Shown: positions 8,872 through 16,254 of the stretch, in pieces
Position numbering within the stretch: position 1 is the stretch's first letter
Layout of the letters: each line of letters begins with the position of its first letter
Source of the DNA: Streptomyces guryensis
GTDB lineage: Bacteria; Actinomycetota; Actinomycetes; Streptomycetales; Streptomycetaceae
DNA length: 64,000 nucleotides
Direction: 5' to 3'
NCBI RefSeq assembly: GCF_021261325.1
Contig: NZ_JAJSBI010000009.1
Coordinates: 62,001 to 126,000, forward strand
Notes under the pieces: generated by a model
Seen by the model: only the letters and a program-made list of their open reading frames with translations
The model's database searches: none
What the model was told of the DNA's origin: nothing
Translations under genes and position numbers: made by a program

Positions 8872-9264
8872 TTACTGTTCGGCGGCCTCTCGGGCGATCT
8901 GCTCGAACTGGGCGCCCATGGCCTCGCCGAGCGCCTGGGCGGCGGAGAGCGGGCGCACCATCACCGTGAACTCGTCGATCTTCCCGTCGTCGTCGAAGTG
9001 CAGGAAGTCGCATCCCTGGAGCTGCTTGCCGGCGACGGTGGCGGTGAAGACGAAGGCATGATCGCGGCCGTCGGGGTTGGCGATCTCGCGGATGTAGGTG
9101 AAGTCCTCGAAGACCCGGAGCACGCCGCGCAGGATCGCCGCGGTGATCGCCTTGCCCTGGTACGGCTTGAAGGTGACGGGGCTGGTGAAGACGACATCGT
9201 CGGCCAGCAGAGCGGCCACGGCGTCCAGGTCGCGGCTCTCGACGGCCTTGCGGAAGGGATGCAT
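8872..9264 (-). CDS. NTF2/SnoaL-fold nuclear transport factor 2 family protein
   Basis: A 130-residue small alpha+beta-barrel protein of the SnoaL/NTF2 superfamily: an N-terminal helix (FRKAVESRDLDAVAALLADD), a central barrel (FTSPVTFKPYQGK) and a C-terminal part with GCDFLHFDDDGKIDEF. Such proteins are isomerases, hydratases, cyclases or ligand-binding partners. I chose 9264 over 9285 because AGAGGTGGG precedes it. It diverges from padR-like 9390 and once preceded a flavin oxidoreductase, now decayed. Specific function unknown. Confidence 0.85.
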   Translation of the reverse strand: MHPFRKAVESRDLDAVAALLADDVVFTSPVTFKPYQGKAITAAILRGVLRVFEDFTYIREIANPDGRDHAFVFTATVAGKQLQGCDFLHFDDDGKIDEFTVMVRPLSAAQALGEAMGAQFEQIAREAAEQ

Positions 9265-9306
9265 GAGCCCACCTCTGATACACAAAAATGTTAATAGGTG
9301 TGGTAG

Positions 9307-9335
9307 AGAATAGAGAGCCTGTTAGGGCTTGTCTA
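9307..9335 (-). promoter_or_regulatory. Putative promoter of the NTF2-fold gene
   Basis: On the minus strand TAGACA (9330-9335) and TATTCT (9307-9312) are separated by 17 bases, close to the vegetative consensus and unusually AT-rich for this DNA. The predicted leader to the start at 9264 is about 35 bases. Confidence 0.5.
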
Positions 9336-9345
9336 CAGGGGAGGA

Positions 9346-9384
9346 ATGACTCTTAGTCACGCTATTGATTAATCTGTTAGCGTG
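9346..9384 (+). promoter_or_regulatory. PadR gene promoter with two dyads
   Basis: Two inverted repeats abut. TGACT-CTT-AGTCA spans 9347-9359, and 7-base arms CACGCTA (9358-9364) and TAGCGTG (9378-9384) flank 13 bases. A -35-like ATGACT (9346-9351) and -10-like TAATCT (9370-9375) fall inside them. Transcription would begin within a few bases of the ATG at 9390 and no ribosome site is visible, so the message may be nearly leaderless. Autoregulation by the PadR protein is inferred. Confidence 0.5.
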
Positions 9385-9389
9385 CATCC

Positions 9390-9965
9390 ATGGCTTTGCG
9401 GAACGCGGTGATGGCCGCGCTGTTGAAGGGCGAGGCGTCCGGGTACGACCTCGCGAAGGCGTTCGACGCGACGGTCGCCAACTTCTGGATGTCGACGCCT
9501 CAGCAGCTCTACCGGGAGCTGGATCGCATGGAGGCCGAAGGACTCGTCACGGCCCGCGTCGTCGAGCAGAAGCGCCGCCCCAACAAGCGGCTGTTCTCCT
9601 TGACGGAGGCCGGGCGGAAGGCCGTCCACGCCTACACCGCCGAACCCTTGGGCAAACCGGCGGTGATCCGGGACGAGTTGCTTGTCAAGGTGCAGTGCCT
9701 GGACGCGGGCGACATGGAAGCGGTCCGGACTGCCATCGCGGAGCGCATGGAGTGGGCCACCGCCAAGCTGGCCCGCTACGAGCGGCTCCGGCAGCGCCTG
9801 CTCGACGGGCGCTCGGAGGAGGCGTACTTCGCCGAGGCCGAGCGCATCGGCCCGTATCTCACCCTGCTGCGCGGGATGTCGTTCGAGAGGGAGAACCTCC
9901 AGTGGGGGGACATGGCGCTGCGCAGGCTCGAACAGCGCACGGCCGCGCTCCGGGCCGACGGCTGA
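9390..9965 (+). CDS. PadR-family transcriptional regulator
   Basis: A 191-residue regulator. The N-terminal winged helix (residues 1-85) has the PadR pattern: MAALLKGEASGYDLAKAF, then STPQQLYRELDRMEAEGLV and a basic wing with KRRPNKRLF. The C-terminal 100 residues form the long-helix dimerisation (Vir_C) domain. It diverges from the NTF2-fold gene, and a compact pair of inverted repeats sits immediately before its start. Ligand and regulon unknown; the neighbouring promoters are the likely targets. Confidence 0.92.
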   Translation: MALRNAVMAALLKGEASGYDLAKAFDATVANFWMSTPQQLYRELDRMEAEGLVTARVVEQKRRPNKRLFSLTEAGRKAVHAYTAEPLGKPAVIRDELLVKVQCLDAGDMEAVRTAIAERMEWATAKLARYERLRQRLLDGRSEEAYFAEAERIGPYLTLLRGMSFERENLQWGDMALRRLEQRTAALRADG

Positions 9966-10046
9966 CCGCGACGATCCCACCTGCACGATCGGTCAAGAAA
10001 GTGAGTGGGCGGTCGTGCCCGACTCCACCCCTCACCGGTCGTCGGA

Positions 10047-11345
10047 CTATGCCCGGGCGAGGAGCGGCCGCGGTTCCTCGTCGGCGGGAATGCGATGGAG
10101 TCCCTTGCGGTCGTAGAACCGGGTCACGCCGAAGCCGAAGAGGCCGGCGACCGCGAGTCCCACGCCCAGCATCACCCAGCCCCGGGTCAGACCCGCGTCG
10201 GCCTGGGCGTCGTAGTAGAGGATCGAGCGGACGGCGCCCGTGATCTGGCGCAGGGGCTCGAACTCGCCGAGGACGCGGTAGAAACCGGGGAGCGCTTGGA
10301 GAGGGACCGTGGCGCCGGACGTCGGTACCGCCATGGCGATGTAGAAGATCGTGATGAACAGCATCCCCGGCGTGCCGAACACAGCGAGCAGTCCGAGCCC
10401 GCCGATGCCGACAACCGCGATCGTGCACACGGAGAAGAGCCACAACAGGGGCAGGTGAGAGGCGTCCATGCCCATGATGCCCACCGCACCGGCCAGGGCC
10501 AGGCTGCCCATGAGCAGGGACAGAACGATCATGAGCGTGCTGCTGATGGCCAGGGTCTGGACCCGAGTCGCGCGCAGCAGCGGGTTGTGGACCCGCAGCG
10601 GGCCCATGTCGCTGTGGGTGTAGCCGAGGGCGTGGTCCACCTGGCCGCTGATGACGTTGGCGGCGAGCATGCCGCAGACGACGAGGACGAGGGAGTAGTA
10701 GAAGGCACTCAGACCGAGGCCGCTGTGCGAGTCGAGCGGATGCCCGTCCTCGATCTGCACTACGGCCGGGTCGGCCAGCAGCAGGCGCGCGGCAGCGGGC
10801 AGCTGGGCCTGCGCGGCCTCGGCCTGAGCGGTCAGCTGTTCACCCACCTGCGCGGAGGCCGACTGCGCGGCCGTTGTCGTGGCCTGCCGCGCCATGCTCG
10901 ACCCCACGCTGCCGGCGGACTGGTTGGTCAGCACGGTGAGTGTCGGGCGGACGGGCTTGCCGGCCACTCCGGGGCCGGTGAGGGCGGCGACAGTGGCGGT
11001 GAAGTCGCGGGGCACGACGAGCGCGCCGAACAGCTTGCCCTTGCCCAGTTCCTCCTTCATCTCCTCCTCGTCCATCAGCTTCCAGTCGATCCTGTCTCCG
11101 CCCTGGGACGACTTCTTGATCGACTGGGTGATCTGTGCACCGAGGTCGGTCTGCTTGCCGCCGACCTTCGACCCCTCATCGGCGCTGACCAGGCCGACGG
11201 GCAGCTTGTGCAGGTGACCGGCAGGGTCGATGTTGGCGCCGACGTAGAACACCGTGAACAGCAGTGCCACGAAGCCCACGATGACGCCGTTGACGGTCCA
11301 CAGACGCTTCGCGCGCAGGACGCGGAAGGGGTGGGCGTTACTCAT
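10047..11345 (-). CDS. YhgE/Pip-like (DUF3533) ABC-2-type membrane protein
   Basis: A 432-residue membrane protein with one N-terminal transmembrane helix (about residues 18-38), a large extracytoplasmic domain of about 180 residues containing GALVVPRDFT and an Ala/Gln-rich coiled segment, then five C-terminal hydrophobic segments and a short cytosolic tail. This is the layout of YhgE/Pip and DUF3533 proteins, related to ABC-2 exporters and ESX-like membrane proteins. It is co-directional with, and 69 bases after, the SGNH hydrolase at 11415, so likely one transcript controlled from 12282. Transport role is inferred. Confidence 0.75.
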   Translation of the reverse strand: MSNAHPFRVLRAKRLWTVNGVIVGFVALLFTVFYVGANIDPAGHLHKLPVGLVSADEGSKVGGKQTDLGAQITQSIKKSSQGGDRIDWKLMDEEEMKEELGKGKLFGALVVPRDFTATVAALTGPGVAGKPVRPTLTVLTNQSAGSVGSSMARQATTTAAQSASAQVGEQLTAQAEAAQAQLPAAARLLLADPAVVQIEDGHPLDSHSGLGLSAFYYSLVLVVCGMLAANVISGQVDHALGYTHSDMGPLRVHNPLLRATRVQTLAISSTLMIVLSLLMGSLALAGAVGIMGMDASHLPLLWLFSVCTIAVVGIGGLGLLAVFGTPGMLFITIFYIAMAVPTSGATVPLQALPGFYRVLGEFEPLRQITGAVRSILYYDAQADAGLTRGWVMLGVGLAVAGLFGFGVTRFYDRKGLHRIPADEEPRPLLARA

Positions 11346-11414
11346 TTCCAGCTCCGGTACGAGGAAGAGAGAAGTGCGGCAGGAGGATCCGCCGGCGTCG
11401 TCGCGGGCGGATCC

Positions 11415-12221
11415 TCATACGGCTGAGGAGGTGTCCCCGGTGGGCGCGGCCACCGGAAGCAGGGCCGGCCGCTTGGCCTGGCGGCCGTCGCCGGAGGAGC
11501 GGCCACGCAGGCGGCGGCCGACCCAGGGGCCGAGGAAGGTGCCGGCCCAGCGCAGTTCGGCACCCACGGTCCTCCAGCCGGAGATGCCTGTCCTCTCGGC
11601 CGGAAGGGGGAGGGTCCATGTGTCGTCGCTGTCCGGCAGACCGAGCGCCTGGGCCACGGCAGCCGCGATGCGCGCGTGTCCCAGGGGGCCGGCGTGCAGC
11701 CGGTCAGCACTCCACAACCGAGGATCGGTCGCCGCCGCGTGCGCGGCCGTCTCCGCCACCACCACGCCATGGCGGCCGGCGGCCTCCCGGATGCGTGCGT
11801 TGAGTGCGAGAACACGGTGACCGATCGGGCGGGCCAACGGCGTGATACGCCCGACATCGGGAAACATGAGGGTCGCGACGGTGGCGCCCTGCGCGGTGAG
11901 GGCGGCGAACATCGCCTCGACATGGCCGGCCACCTCGTCGAGGTCACAGCCCGGGCGCAGCACGTCGTTGACCCCGGCCACCACGGTGGCGAGGTCGGGC
12001 CGCATCGCGAGAGCCGGAGCCAGCTGCTCGGCGCGCACCTGACCGGCCTTACGGCCGCGCACCGCGAGGTTGGCGTAGAGCAGGCCGGGGCTGTGGCGGG
12101 CGACCTGCTCGGCGAGCCGGTCGGCCCAGCCCCGAAGACCACGGACGTCGTCGCCGTCTCCGAGCCCCTCGGTGTGACTGTCGCCCAGGGCGACATAGCG
12201 CAGATACCCACTGCTCGACAC
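11415..12221 (-). CDS. SGNH/GDSL-family hydrolase
   Basis: A 268-residue GDSL esterase/lipase-type protein without a signal peptide. Block I is YVALGDSHTEG with nucleophile Ser15, block III is VVAGVNDVLRP with the oxyanion Asn, and block V is DRLHAGPLGH with the Asp and His of the dyad. The last 50 residues, rich in Arg and Pro, are an uncharacterised extension. It heads a two-gene unit with the membrane protein at 10047 and has a clear dyad 61 bases upstream. Substrate unknown. Confidence 0.88.
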   Translation of the reverse strand: MSSSGYLRYVALGDSHTEGLGDGDDVRGLRGWADRLAEQVARHSPGLLYANLAVRGRKAGQVRAEQLAPALAMRPDLATVVAGVNDVLRPGCDLDEVAGHVEAMFAALTAQGATVATLMFPDVGRITPLARPIGHRVLALNARIREAAGRHGVVVAETAAHAAATDPRLWSADRLHAGPLGHARIAAAVAQALGLPDSDDTWTLPLPAERTGISGWRTVGAELRWAGTFLGPWVGRRLRGRSSGDGRQAKRPALLPVAAPTGDTSSAV

Positions 12222-12281
12222 GGGGCCGACCGCCTCTCGTCAACGCTGCTGATGGAAGTGGCACACGGCCATCGCTAAACA

Positions 12282-12295
12282 ACTAGGCACCTAGT
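12282..12295. promoter_or_regulatory. Palindromic operator ACTAGGCACCTAGT upstream of SGNH gene
   Basis: A perfect 6+2+6 dyad (ACTAGG, CA, CCTAGT) sits 61 bases upstream of the SGNH hydrolase start in locally AT-rich DNA. Its form fits a TetR- or MarR-type homodimer site. Which regulator binds is not shown; the PadR at 9390 and TetR at 12884 are the nearest candidates, but the TetR gene has a different dyad at its own promoter. Confidence 0.5.
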
Positions 12296-12675
12296 CGCAT
12301 TGTTGAGTATAAGGATAGCTGCGGGCTCACCTTCCTGCAAAGTGACGGCGCTCAGGCAGGAGCTGAGGCCGTCGAGGGCGCTCCACCGCCGCAGTCCACC
12401 GCCTTGGTCCCGCGCCGCCCTCACCGCCCATTCCCTCTTCAGGCCTGAGCACCGACCACGGTCTGCGCCGGCACCTGAGCGTCCGGGTCATCAACGGCAT
12501 GCACAACGAGGACGCGGTCGGCTTCACCACCGCCCGCCGTTTCGCGCCGAACCGCCCGTACCGGGTGACCTTCAACGGTGGCGTCCACGGCCCGGGCGGC
12601 AATGCCTACTGCCAGGCCGCCATGCCCCCGGCTCATCTCCGGGTCTCAAGAGCCGGGGGCGGAGTGCGAGAGGGC
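12296..12675. other. No gene recognised
   Basis: About 380 bases between the SGNH promoter and the broken luciferase-type gene. A plus-strand open stretch near 12499 has no recognisable domain and no ribosome site. Probably degenerate. Confidence 0.4.
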
Positions 12676-12871
12676 CGAGGGTGGTGTAGCCCTCCAGCAT
12701 GGGCTCCGTCGCGGTGAGGCCGTACGCCTCCATCTGGAACTAGTGGTCCATGACGGAGAGCCGGCTGATGCCGGCCTCCTCCGCGGCCGCACCCGCCGCG
12801 GCCGGCTCGGGTCCGAGGGCGGCCGGGCCGTCGGGGTGGTCGAAACAGGTGATGTGTACGCCCAGTCGCAG
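12676..12871 (-). pseudogene. Truncated LLM-class F420-dependent oxidoreductase
   Basis: Minus-strand translation from 12871 gives LRLGVHITCFDHPDGP, then EEAGISRLSVMDH, a TAG stop at 12740-12742, and FQMEAYGLTATEPMLEGYTTLG. This is the N-terminus of a luciferase-like F420-dependent oxidoreductase, where the family has Tyr (MDHY/F) at the stop position. The usual ATG is CTG, although GGAGA still sits upstream, and homology ends near 12676. Start loss, nonsense mutation and truncation together mark a dead gene. It begins 12 bases after the TetR stop and was probably that regulator's operon partner. Confidence 0.75.
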
Positions 12872-12883
12872 GCGGTCTCCAGT

Positions 12884-13459
12884 TCAGACGGCGCGGTGGC
12901 GGAGTCCGTCGAGGAGCAGATCGAGCATGCGGCCCGCGCGGTCGCGCAGCCCCTTGTCGGTGGTGATCAGCAGGATGCCGCCGAGGCTGAAGCCGACGTC
13001 GAGAGGGTCGACGTCGGAGCGCAGGACGCCCGCCTCGGCCCCGGCCTTCAGCAGCGTGCTGATGGCCGTGCTGATCCGGTCCAGGCTCTCGGCGAACGGG
13101 TCCGAGTCACCGGAGGCGATGACGGCCTTCAGCGCGTCCGCCATGCCCTGCTTGGTGGCCAGGTAGTCGATGAACCGGTCCATCCAGACCCGCATCGCCT
13201 GGTCGGGCGGGTATTGCGCCAGCAGTTCCTCGGCGCTGTCGCAGACCCGCGCGACCTCGTTGCGGTATGCGGCCTCCAGCAGGGCCTCCCGGGTGGGGAA
13301 GTGCCGGTACAGCGTGCCGATGCCCACACCGGCCTCTTTGGCGATGGCCTCGAGCGACGCGTCCGTGCCCCGCTCGGAGAAGGCGCGTACGGCCACGTCG
13401 AGCAGGCGTTGCCGATTGCGGCGCGCGTCGGCACGCAGTCCGCGTGTGGTGCCGGTCAC
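12884..13459 (-). CDS. TetR-family transcriptional regulator
   Basis: A 191-residue TetR repressor with the N-terminal helix-turn-helix at residues 35-54 (SLEAIAKEAGVGIGTLYRHF) and an all-helical C-terminal ligand and dimer domain of the SBP65-like class. It diverges from a short-chain dehydrogenase, and the 105-base gap contains two copies of a dyad, which argues for repression of both directions. The broken F420 oxidoreductase gene lies directly downstream of it. Confidence 0.92.
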   Translation of the reverse strand: MTGTTRGLRADARRNRQRLLDVAVRAFSERGTDASLEAIAKEAGVGIGTLYRHFPTREALLEAAYRNEVARVCDSAEELLAQYPPDQAMRVWMDRFIDYLATKQGMADALKAVIASGDSDPFAESLDRISTAISTLLKAGAEAGVLRSDVDPLDVGFSLGGILLITTDKGLRDRAGRMLDLLLDGLRHRAV

Positions 13460-13479
13460 AGCATTCCTTCCTCCTGGAC

Positions 13480-13531
13480 AATCGGAGGCTCCTCCGTTTA
13501 AAGTTCAAGCAAAGCGGAGGAGCCTCCGATT
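13480..13531. promoter_or_regulatory. Twin TetR operators in the TetR/SDR divergent promoter
   Basis: CGGAGGCTCCTCCG (13483-13496) and CGGAGGAGCCTCCG (13515-13528) are 6+2+6 dyads with identical arms. With their flanks they also form a perfect 17-base inverted repeat (13480-13496 against 13515-13531) around an AT-rich 18-base centre. Dimers on both sites would cover the divergent promoters. Confidence 0.75.
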
Positions 13532-13564
13532 TTTGATCGTACCAAACCGGGAGCACGTGCCGAC

Positions 13565-14530
13565 ATGACCACGAGCACACGCATCACCACCCCCTTCCAC
13601 GCCGGATCCACGGCCGCCGACGTCATCGCGGGCACGGATCTCACCGGCCGCCGCGCCGTCGTCACCGGAGCCGCCTCCGGTATCGGTGTGGAGACCGCCC
13701 GGGCGCTCGCCGGGGCCGGCGCGCAGGTCGTCCTCGCCGTGCGGGACACGGCCGCCGGGCGCCACACCGTGGAGGACATCAAGGTCACCACCGGCTCCGA
13801 GGGCGTGACGGTCGCCTCCCTGGATCTGACCGATCCGGCGTCCGTCGAAGCGTTCGTGACCGCGTGGGAAGGGCCGCTGCACATCCTCGTCAACAACGCG
13901 GGCGTGATGGCGACTCCGGAGACCCGGACGCCGCGGGGCTGGGAGCTGCAGTTCGCCACCAACCACCTGGGGCACTTCGCCCTCGCCACCGGGCTGCACG
14001 GCGCTCTCGCGGCGGCCGGCGGTGCGCGCGTGGTGTCGGTGAGCTCCAGCGGACACCTCTTCTCACCCGTCGTCTTCGACGACCTCCACTTCACCGAGCG
14101 GCCGTACGACCCGTGGCTCGCCTACGGGCAGTCCAAGACGGCCAACGTGCTGTTCGCGGTCGAGGCCGCCCGGCGCTGGTCCGACGACGGGATCGCGGTC
14201 AACGCGCTGATGCCCGGCGGGATCCGGACCAACCTGATGCGTCATATCGGGGACGCCGAGATGGCGCAGTTCGGGGCCCACCTGCAGGCCCTGATCGGCG
14301 AGGGAACGCAGCCGCCCGAGCTGTCCCTCAAGACGGTGGAGCAGGGGGCCGCGACCTCGGTGCTGCTGGCCGCGTCGCCCGTGGTCGACGGCGTCACCGG
14401 CCGGTACTTCGAGGACTGCGACGAGGCCGGACCGCACCGGCCCGGCACCAACACCGGGGTCGCCGCGCACGCCGTGGACCCGGAGGCGGCCGTGCTCCTG
14501 TGGCAGGTCTCCGAGCAGCTCCTGGCCTGA
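13565..14530 (+). CDS. Short-chain dehydrogenase/reductase
   Basis: A 321-residue NAD(P)-dependent oxidoreductase with a Rossmann fold. The cofactor motif TGAASGIG lies at residues 34-41, NNAG follows in the fourth strand, and the catalytic YGQSK supplies Tyr and Lys with an upstream Ser in VSVSSSGH. It resembles WWOX/retinol-dehydrogenase-like SDRs, slightly longer than classical members. Divergent from, and probably repressed by, the TetR at 12884. A second SDR follows 41 bases later. Substrate unknown. Confidence 0.9.
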   Translation: MTTSTRITTPFHAGSTAADVIAGTDLTGRRAVVTGAASGIGVETARALAGAGAQVVLAVRDTAAGRHTVEDIKVTTGSEGVTVASLDLTDPASVEAFVTAWEGPLHILVNNAGVMATPETRTPRGWELQFATNHLGHFALATGLHGALAAAGGARVVSVSSSGHLFSPVVFDDLHFTERPYDPWLAYGQSKTANVLFAVEAARRWSDDGIAVNALMPGGIRTNLMRHIGDAEMAQFGAHLQALIGEGTQPPELSLKTVEQGAATSVLLAASPVVDGVTGRYFEDCDEAGPHRPGTNTGVAAHAVDPEAAVLLWQVSEQLLA

Positions 14531-14571
14531 CCCCCCATTCCATCAACTCCCCTTTCGACTGGAAGGTTCTC

Positions 14572-15387
14572 GTGTCCAGGACCTGGTTCGTCACCGGCTC
14601 GTCCCGCGGCTTCGGCCGCTCGTTCGTCGAAGCCGCGCTGGATCGCGGAGACAAGGTCGCCGCGACCGCACGGAACACGGAGGCCCTGATGGACCTCGCG
14701 ATCGCCCACGGCGAGCAGTTGCTCGCACTGCCCCTGGACGTCACCGACAAGACCGCCGCGTTCGACGCGGTCCACAAGGCCCACGCGCACTTCGGCCGAC
14801 TGGATGTCGTCGTCAACAACGCGGGCTACGGCCACTTCGGCATGGTCGAGGAGCTGACCGAGGCGGAGGCGGGCGACCAGATGGAAACGAACTTCTTCGG
14901 CGTGCTCTGGGTCACCCAGGCCGCGCTGCCGCTGCTGCGCACCCAGGGCGGCGGCCACATCGTCCAGGTCTCCTCCGTCGGCGGCGTGCTCTCCTTCCCG
15001 AGCCTCGGTGTCTACGCCGCCTCCAAGTGGGCGGTGGAGGGGCTGTCCGAGGCCCTGGCCGCCGAGGTCGCCGGGCAGAACATCAAGGTCACCCTGGTCG
15101 AGCCCGGCCCCTATGCCACCGACTGGCCCGGCGCCTCCGCGGTCAACTCCGAGCCCGACCCGCTCTACGACGGAGTCCGCCAGGCCCTGGCCGAGGGCCT
15201 GGACCTGTCCGACCTGGGCGATCCGAAGGCCGTCGGTCCCGCCCTGCTGACGATGGTTGATGCCGAGAACCCGCCACTGCGGGTGTTCTTCGGCAGGCCG
15301 TCGCTCCAGCCGGCCAAGGACCACTACGCGCGCAAGCCGGCCACCTGGGCCGAGTGGGAGCACGTCCCCCTCGCAGCCCACGGCTGA
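14572..15387 (+). CDS. Short-chain dehydrogenase/reductase
   Basis: A 271-residue classical SDR. The GTG at 14572 follows GGAAGG, and the protein begins right at the nucleotide fold: TGSSRGFG at residues 8-15. The fold continues with VVNNAGYG and a catalytic Ser near residue 135, followed by Tyr148 and Lys152 in YAASK. It follows the preceding SDR on the same strand, presumably in one operon, and a small hairpin lies after the stop. It shares limited similarity with its neighbour, so the two are not recent duplicates. Confidence 0.9.
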   Translation: MSRTWFVTGSSRGFGRSFVEAALDRGDKVAATARNTEALMDLAIAHGEQLLALPLDVTDKTAAFDAVHKAHAHFGRLDVVVNNAGYGHFGMVEELTEAEAGDQMETNFFGVLWVTQAALPLLRTQGGGHIVQVSSVGGVLSFPSLGVYAASKWAVEGLSEALAAEVAGQNIKVTLVEPGPYATDWPGASAVNSEPDPLYDGVRQALAEGLDLSDLGDPKAVGPALLTMVDAENPPLRVFFGRPSLQPAKDHYARKPATWAEWEHVPLAAHG

Positions 15388-15401
15388 CCCCATGGCATTC
15401 A

Positions 15402-15425
15402 TGGCCCAGGGTATTTTCTGGGCCA
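15402..15425 (+). terminator. Possible terminator after the SDR pair
   Basis: Eight perfect base pairs (TGGCCCAG with CTGGGCCA) around an 8-base AT-rich loop, 14 bases after the second SDR stop. Confidence 0.45.
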
Positions 15426-15471
15426 ATGCTTGAACTTTCAAGATCTGGCCATCTGCCTCTCGGAGGAATCA

Positions 15472-16191
15472 ATGGCACGCACCAGACCCACACGCTGGAA
15501 GCGCTGGCTGATCGTCGGCGTTGCCACCGCCGCCCTCGTGGGCGTCGGAGGCCCGTACGTCTACATCAACTACATCCAGGACGACCCACCAGCCGCGCTT
15601 TCACTCGACAGTCCACCGGCCACGCCGGCGAGCACCTCCGGCTCCGGATCCGGCGAGCAGGCCGGGGAGGGCGTCGAGGGCGGGTGGCGGGTGGGCAGCG
15701 GCTCGCAGGCCGGCTACCGCGTCGACGAGGTGCTCTTCGGCCAGAACGTCACGGCCGTGGGCCGTACCGAAGAGGTGACCGGGGAGCTGGAGATCGAGGG
15801 CGCCCGGGCTGTCGGCGGGAGCTTCACCGTCGACCTGGCCTCGGTGCGGAGCGACTCCGACCAACGCGACAGCCAGTTCCGCGGCCCGATCATGAACACC
15901 GAGCGGTACCCGAACGCCGTCTTCGAGCTCACCGAGCCCGTTGACTTCGGCTCGGTGCCGGACGTGAACGAACAGGTCACCGGCGAGGCCACGGGGGATC
16001 TGACCATCCATGGCGAGACCAATTCCGTCACGTTCGACCTCATCGCCCAGCGCACCGCCGACGGCTTCCGCGTGAACGGCTCGATTCCCGTCACCTTCGC
16101 CGAACACGGCATCGACGCACCGAACTTCGGCGGGATCGCCGTCGAGGACGAGGGGACCGTCGAGTTCCTCCTCGCCTTCAGCCCCGCGTGA
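15472..16191 (+). CDS. YceI-family protein with N-terminal membrane anchor
   Basis: A 239-residue protein whose start at 15472 is set by GGAGGAA. A basic N-terminus and one transmembrane helix (about residues 9-31) precede a Ser/Gly-rich linker and then a YceI lipocalin-like barrel (about 65-238), with FTVDLASVRSDSDQRDSQFR and TGDLTIHGETNSVTFDL typical of the family. YceI proteins bind long isoprenoids or other lipids outside the cytoplasmic membrane. Its link to the secreted NTF2-like protein downstream, 63 bases away, is unclear. Confidence 0.88.
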   Translation: MARTRPTRWKRWLIVGVATAALVGVGGPYVYINYIQDDPPAALSLDSPPATPASTSGSGSGEQAGEGVEGGWRVGSGSQAGYRVDEVLFGQNVTAVGRTEEVTGELEIEGARAVGGSFTVDLASVRSDSDQRDSQFRGPIMNTERYPNAVFELTEPVDFGSVPDVNEQVTGEATGDLTIHGETNSVTFDLIAQRTADGFRVNGSIPVTFAEHGIDAPNFGGIAVEDEGTVEFLLAFSPA

Positions 16192-16254
16192 TTCCGCCGC
16201 CCACAACCACCACGTAACGCATCGCTCATCGCACCTGTATTGGAGAAGACCGTC

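Noticed and set aside
9390..15387. Regulators, SDRs and SGNH hydrolase considered as a biosynthetic gene cluster
   Set aside because: No core synthase, carrier protein or precursor peptide was found; separate dyads indicate independent small units.
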